This document shows positions 60,797 to 64,000 of a DNA stretch of 64,000 bases, in pieces. The DNA is taken from positions 8,315-72,314 of the forward strand of contig CAZFRR010000277.1 of assembly GCA_964521405.1 (NCBI GenBank), given 5' to 3'. The position numbers and the translations under genes were made by a program. The DNA is from SG8-41 sp964521405 (GTDB taxonomy: Bacteria > Pseudomonadota > Gammaproteobacteria > Burkholderiales > SG8-41). The notes below the pieces were generated by a model. It worked only from the letters and a program-made list of their open reading frames with translations. It was not told the DNA's origin and ran no database searches. Each line of letters opens with the position of its first letter. The stretch's first letter is position 1.

Positions 60797-61099
60797 ATGA
60801 AACCCTTCGAACGCGTTACCAACCCACGTGAGATCCGGCGTCGCTTGCATTTGAACCAGCAGGATTTCTGGTCCCGCATCGGCGTCACCCAGAGCGGCGG
60901 CTCCCGCTACGAGAGCGGCCGCGGCATGCCGAAGCCGGTGCGCGAACTGCTGCGGCTGGTCCATATCGAGGGTATACCCCTCAACCAGGCCAAAGGCGGC
61001 GATTTCGAGGTCGTCACTTATCTCAAGCAGGCCAACCCCCGCCTCTACCGCGCCCTCAAGAAGGCCGCTTCCAGGCGCAACGGCAGAAAAAAGGCCTAG
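60797..61099 (+). CDS. Small helix-turn-helix protein
   Basis: 100 aa. NPREIRRRLHLNQQDFWSRIGVTQSGGSRYESG is a Cro/XRE-like HTH (residues ~8-40), followed by MPKPVRELLRLVHIEGIPL. The C-terminus is very basic (KKAASRRNGRKKA). It is probably a DNA-binding regulator. The start at 60797 is the first ATG before the HTH; no strong ribosome site is seen. Confidence 0.78.
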   Translation: MKPFERVTNPREIRRRLHLNQQDFWSRIGVTQSGGSRYESGRGMPKPVRELLRLVHIEGIPLNQAKGGDFEVVTYLKQANPRLYRALKKAASRRNGRKKA

Positions 61100-61117
61100 C
61101 GAACAAGGACTAGGCTG

Positions 61118-61280
61118 TTAAGAACTGCGATTCAGCCACAGAGATCACAGAGAACACAGAGAGATTCAATGGGGTTGAGTCAGTACGCCGTGCTCACTAG
61201 ATGGGTGAGGCTTGAAAATGATATACGTTCTTGATTTTCCTCTGTGAACTCCGTGTTCTCTGTGGCAAATAGCTTTTCTG
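61118..61280 (+). repeat. 155-bp CACAGAG element, copy 4
   Basis: Starts TAAGAACTGCGATTCAGCC, ends TCTGTGGCAAATAGC. Plus orientation, between the HTH gene and tRNA-Ser(TGA). Confidence 0.9.
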
Positions 61281-61287
61281 GGGTTAT

Positions 61288-61377
61288 TGGCGGAAGGGGT
61301 GGGATTCGAACCCACGATGCCCTTGCGGACATGCCGGTTTTCAAGACCGGTGCATTCAACCGCTCTGCCACCCTTCC
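61288..61377 (-). tRNA. tRNA-Ser (anticodon TGA)
   Basis: Class II tRNA of 90 nt with acceptor GGAAGGG/CCCTTCC, anticodon loop CTTGAAA, long variable arm and encoded CCA. Confidence 0.95.
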
Positions 61378-61517
61378 TAAGTGCCCCTAACTAAAATACA
61401 CGCGGGGCATAATACACGTAAATTCAGGCGCTTGGGACGAAATAGGGCTGTTAAATCGTTGCAACTTGCGCTCGGTTTCTATACTCTAACGCACAGTACA
61501 AAAACGAGGAGAGGCTT

Positions 61518-62222
61518 ATGCAACCGGAACTGCAACCGAACACCACCGTGCTCCAAACTGGCGCGGGCGGCATCGCGCTCGAACAGCAGCGCGTGCTGCG
61601 CAACACCTACCTGCTGCTCGCCATCACGCTGATCCCGACGGCGATCGGCGCCGCGCTCGGCACCAACCTGAATCTGGCTTTCATGCGCGCGAGCCCGATT
61701 ATCTCTTTCTTCGTCATCCTCGCCGTCTTCTATGGCTGGATCTTCGCCATCGAGCGCACCAAGAACAGCTCGCTTGGGGTCGTCCTGCTGCTCGGCTTCA
61801 CGCTGTTCATGGGTCTCCTGCTGGGGCCGTTGTTCCAGTCCGTGCTCGGCTTCAAGAATGGCGCCCAGCTCATCATGATGGCCGCCGGCGGCACCGCCGT
61901 GATTTTCTTCGGGCTGGCCGGCGTCGCCGCGTCGACGAAGCGGGACTTCAGCTTCCTCTCCAAGTTCCTGATGGTGGGCTTCTTCGTGATCATGCTGGCC
62001 GTCATCGCCAACGTGTTCTTCGCGAGCCCCCTGGCGCACCTGGTAATACTGGCGATGTTTCTCCTGTTCTCTTCGGCCGCCATCCTGTTCCAGGTAAATG
62101 CCATCGTGCGCGGCGGCGAGACCAACTACATCTCCGCGACGCTGACGCTCTACGTCTCGATCTACAACATTTTCACCAGCCTGCTGCAGTTGTTCGGCAT
62201 CATGGGCGGGGATCGGGATTAA
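61518..62222 (+). CDS. Bax inhibitor-1 / YccA-family membrane protein
   Basis: 234 aa with seven hydrophobic segments from residue ~28 to ~230 (YLLLAITLIPTAIGAALG, IISFFVILAVFYGWIFAI, LGVVLLLGFTLFMGLLLG, and so on). The C-terminal TLTLYVSIYNIFTSLLQLFG is the BI-1 family signature. Family members are inner-membrane proteins, some acting as Ca2+ leak channels or FtsH partners. GAGGAGAGGCTT precedes the ATG and a strong terminator follows. Confidence 0.93.
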   Translation: MQPELQPNTTVLQTGAGGIALEQQRVLRNTYLLLAITLIPTAIGAALGTNLNLAFMRASPIISFFVILAVFYGWIFAIERTKNSSLGVVLLLGFTLFMGLLLGPLFQSVLGFKNGAQLIMMAAGGTAVIFFGLAGVAASTKRDFSFLSKFLMVGFFVIMLAVIANVFFASPLAHLVILAMFLLFSSAAILFQVNAIVRGGETNYISATLTLYVSIYNIFTSLLQLFGIMGGDRD

Positions 62223-62253
62223 CATTTAACCGCCGAGTAAACCCAGATAAACA

Positions 62254-62280
62254 GGCCGGGCGCTCGCCCGGCCTTTTCTT
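62254..62280 (+). terminator. Intrinsic terminator after the BI-1 gene
   Basis: GGCCGGGC GCTC GCCCGGCC forms an 8-bp stem followed by TTTTCTT. Confidence 0.9.
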
Positions 62281-62286
62281 GTACGG

Positions 62287-62452
62287 CGGATTAACCGCCA
62301 AGGCGCCAAGACGCCAAGACGCCATGAAATTTTTATTGTCGTATTTCTTGGCGTCATGGCGTCATGGCGGTTCAATTCTGGTTTTCTTTCCTGGCGTCTT
62401 GGCGTCTTGGCGGTTCAATTCTTGTTTTGTCTTTCTTGACGTTCTTGGCGGT
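62287..62452. repeat. GCCAAGAC / GGCGTCTT octamer arrays
   Basis: CGCCAAGACGCCAAGACGCC on the left; GGCGTCATGGCGTCATGGCGG, then TTGGCGTCTTGGCGTCTTGG on the right, together an inverted arrangement. It ends against the stop codon of rlmD and shares words with 20101-20224. Confidence 0.85.
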
Positions 62453-63748
62453 TCACTTGTCGAATACCGCGATGGACTCGACATGCGAGGTATGCGGAAA
62501 CATGTTGATAACCCCCGCCGCGGAGAGCCGGTAGCCGTGCATCTGCGTGAGCGCGCCGGCATCCCGCGCCAGAGTCCCCGGATTACACGACACATAGACC
62601 AGCCGCCGCGGCCCGTCCTCCGGCAGCGCTTTCACCAGGTCGACTGCGCCATCGCGTGGCGGGTCGATCAGCATGCGGTCGAACCGTCCCAGGCCGGCCA
62701 GCGGGTCCGCTTGAGCCCGGTAGAGATCCCGCTCGACAAAGGACACGGAGGCCGACAGGCCGTTTGATTCCGCGTTCTGTGCCGCCCGGCGCACCAGCGC
62801 ATCGCTGCCCTCGATTCCCAGCACCGTGGCGCCGCTGCGGGCGATCGCCAGCGCGAAATTGCCCACTCCGCAGAACATATCGGCGATGCGCTCACCGGGC
62901 TGCGGGGCGAGCAGCGCAACCGCCCGGCGCACCAGCAAGCCGTTTACCAAGGGATTCACTTGCGTGAACTCCGTTGGAGAAAACTGTATCCGGAGGTCGA
63001 ACTCGGGGAGCGCGTAATAAAGGTCGCCTGCGTCAGCCGCCGACATCGGGCTGGCGGTCTCGGGCCCGCCCGGCTGCAGGTAGATCCGGACCCCATGACA
63101 GGCTGCGAACACGCGCAGCAACTCGACGTCGGGCGGCAACAGCGGCTCCAGCACCCTGATTACCAGCACGTCGGCCCCCACGCCCAGCGCCAGTTCGATC
63201 TGCGGCAGGCGGCTGCGGATCGAGAGTGCACTGACGAGATCGCGCAGCGGCCGGATCAATGCGGATATCTTCGGCGGCAGGACCTCGCAGCTATCCATGT
63301 CCGCAACGTAGCTACTCTTCTTCTCGTGGAAGCCGACGAGCGCCCCGCCCTTTTTCGCCACGTAGCGCACGGCGAACCGCGCGCGATGACGATAGCCCCA
63401 CGTCGGGCCGTGGATGGCCGGCAGGATTTGCTCCGGCCGCACCCGGCCAATATGCCACAGACTGTCTTCCAGCACGCGTTGCTTGACCGCAACCTGCGCG
63501 CGCGCGTCGAAGTGCTGCAGGCTGCAGCCCCCGCAGAGCCCGAAGTGCGGGCAGCGGGGCGCAACGCGCGATGCGCTCTCCTTCACCACCGAGCCCAGGG
63601 TCGCCAGCTCGTAGCTCGGCTTCTTGCGAAAGACCGAATAAGTGACGGTCTCGCCCGGCAGCGCGCCTTCGATGAAGACGGCTTTGCCGTCGCGGCGCGC
63701 GACGCCGCGTCCTTCCTGGTCCAACGATTCGATCAGCAAGGTCATCAT
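62453..63748 (-). CDS. rlmD: 23S rRNA (uracil-1939-C5) methyltransferase
   Basis: 431 aa. An N-terminal TRAM domain (LIESLDQEGRGVARRDGKAVFI) is followed by the [4Fe-4S] cysteines Cys66, Cys72, Cys75 (CPHFGLCGGC) and Cys154. The SAM-binding motif is ADMFCGVGNFALAIA (~290-303), and the catalytic Cys388 lies in VYVSCNPGTLARD. It methylates U1939 of 23S rRNA. The stop codon touches a word-repeat array. Confidence 0.96.
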   Translation of the reverse strand: MMTLLIESLDQEGRGVARRDGKAVFIEGALPGETVTYSVFRKKPSYELATLGSVVKESASRVAPRCPHFGLCGGCSLQHFDARAQVAVKQRVLEDSLWHIGRVRPEQILPAIHGPTWGYRHRARFAVRYVAKKGGALVGFHEKKSSYVADMDSCEVLPPKISALIRPLRDLVSALSIRSRLPQIELALGVGADVLVIRVLEPLLPPDVELLRVFAACHGVRIYLQPGGPETASPMSAADAGDLYYALPEFDLRIQFSPTEFTQVNPLVNGLLVRRAVALLAPQPGERIADMFCGVGNFALAIARSGATVLGIEGSDALVRRAAQNAESNGLSASVSFVERDLYRAQADPLAGLGRFDRMLIDPPRDGAVDLVKALPEDGPRRLVYVSCNPGTLARDAGALTQMHGYRLSAAGVINMFPHTSHVESIAVFDK

Positions 63749-63774
63749 AGGGAAATACTAGCGGTGATCGAATC

Positions 63775-64000
63775 GTGAATAAACGATCGGAACTTGCCGC
63801 CCAAGTGCCAATTCCTGTCCGGACTGCTGAAGCGATTCGACGTTATTACCGCGGCGGCGGAGTCAAAGTACGCCACGAACGCGGGCTCGCAATCTCTGCT
63901 TCTTGTCGATTCGAATCTTTATTTCATACACTTTGTGGTCTATTCAAGAATTTCTCAGGGGCGCCAGCGCGTGAGAAATTCTTTCCAGTGCATCTCGGTG
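63775..64000 (+). other. Open frame running off the right edge, status uncertain
   Basis: From a GTG at 63775 the frame stays open for 75 codons to the window end. It contains RRYYRGGGVKVRHERG and no recognised domain, and the base use is less GC-rich than the neighbouring genes. It may be the start of a gene or simply intergenic. Confidence 0.2.

Overview
The window is GC-rich, densely coded DNA of betaproteobacterial (Burkholderiales-like) character. The basis is the proteobacterial aspartokinase and RlmD, and above all a very large set of Bug/TctC periplasmic binding proteins, a family hugely expanded in that order. I count 15 intact TctC-type binding proteins and 8 MmgE/PrpD-family proteins in 64 kb. 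No TctA or TctB membrane subunit is visible. The taxonomic call is inference from gene content, without any rRNA gene.

Layout. 1-9 kb: truncated MFS exporter, two TctC proteins, a SnoaL-like protein, two small envelope proteins, a type I extradiol dioxygenase, a lipocalin-like protein, a class III CoA-transferase and tRNA-Arg(ACG). 9.3-15.4 kb: a minus-strand operon TctC > PrpD-like > ModA-like protein without signal peptide > quinone oxidoreductase > TctC > TctC. 15.6-25.8 kb: more TctC proteins, two further binding proteins without signal peptides (AfuA-like and DctP-like), a 3-hydroxyisobutyrate-dehydrogenase-type enzyme, a CocE/NonD hydrolase, a zeta-class GST and an alpha/beta hydrolase. 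25.9-58.2 kb: the catabolic core, built from repeated modules of PrpD-like proteins, TcuA-like FAD dehydrogenases, TctC proteins, SDRs, crotonase-fold enzymes, an IclR regulator, a CapA-like protein and a double CoA-transferase. 58.3-64 kb: ordinary chromosome with a RelE/RHH toxin-antitoxin pair, tRNA-Ser(GCT), lysC, a small HTH protein, tRNA-Ser(TGA), a Bax-inhibitor-1 family membrane protein and rlmD.

How the genes may work together. TcuA oxidises tricarballylate and PrpD dehydrates 2-methylcitrate, so the core looks like a combinatorial locus for uptake and oxidation/dehydration/CoA-activation of unusual di- and tricarboxylic acids. Substrates cannot be read from sequence. Five divergent intergenic regions of the core share an inverted repeat, GGTTCC[AG]-N5-[TC][AG][AG]AAC. 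It is perfect (7-5-7) beside the iclR gene, and in four regions it sits a fixed distance upstream of a sigma-70-like promoter. I read this as an IclR regulon tying the modules together.

The spacers are unusual. They carry many imperfect tandem arrays of 7-bp words (TTCAAGG, GGGATGC, TGCCTTT, TTGAATG, GAGCAAC, CACTCGC and others), 8-10-bp word arrays, four copies of a ~155-bp element with CACAGAG ends, a 267-bp MITE-like element with 22-bp perfect terminal repeats, and hairpins that begin on a gene's stop codon. Some arrays reach into genes: one encodes the signal peptide of a TctC protein and another forms the upstream end of a DctP-like gene that has no signal peptide.
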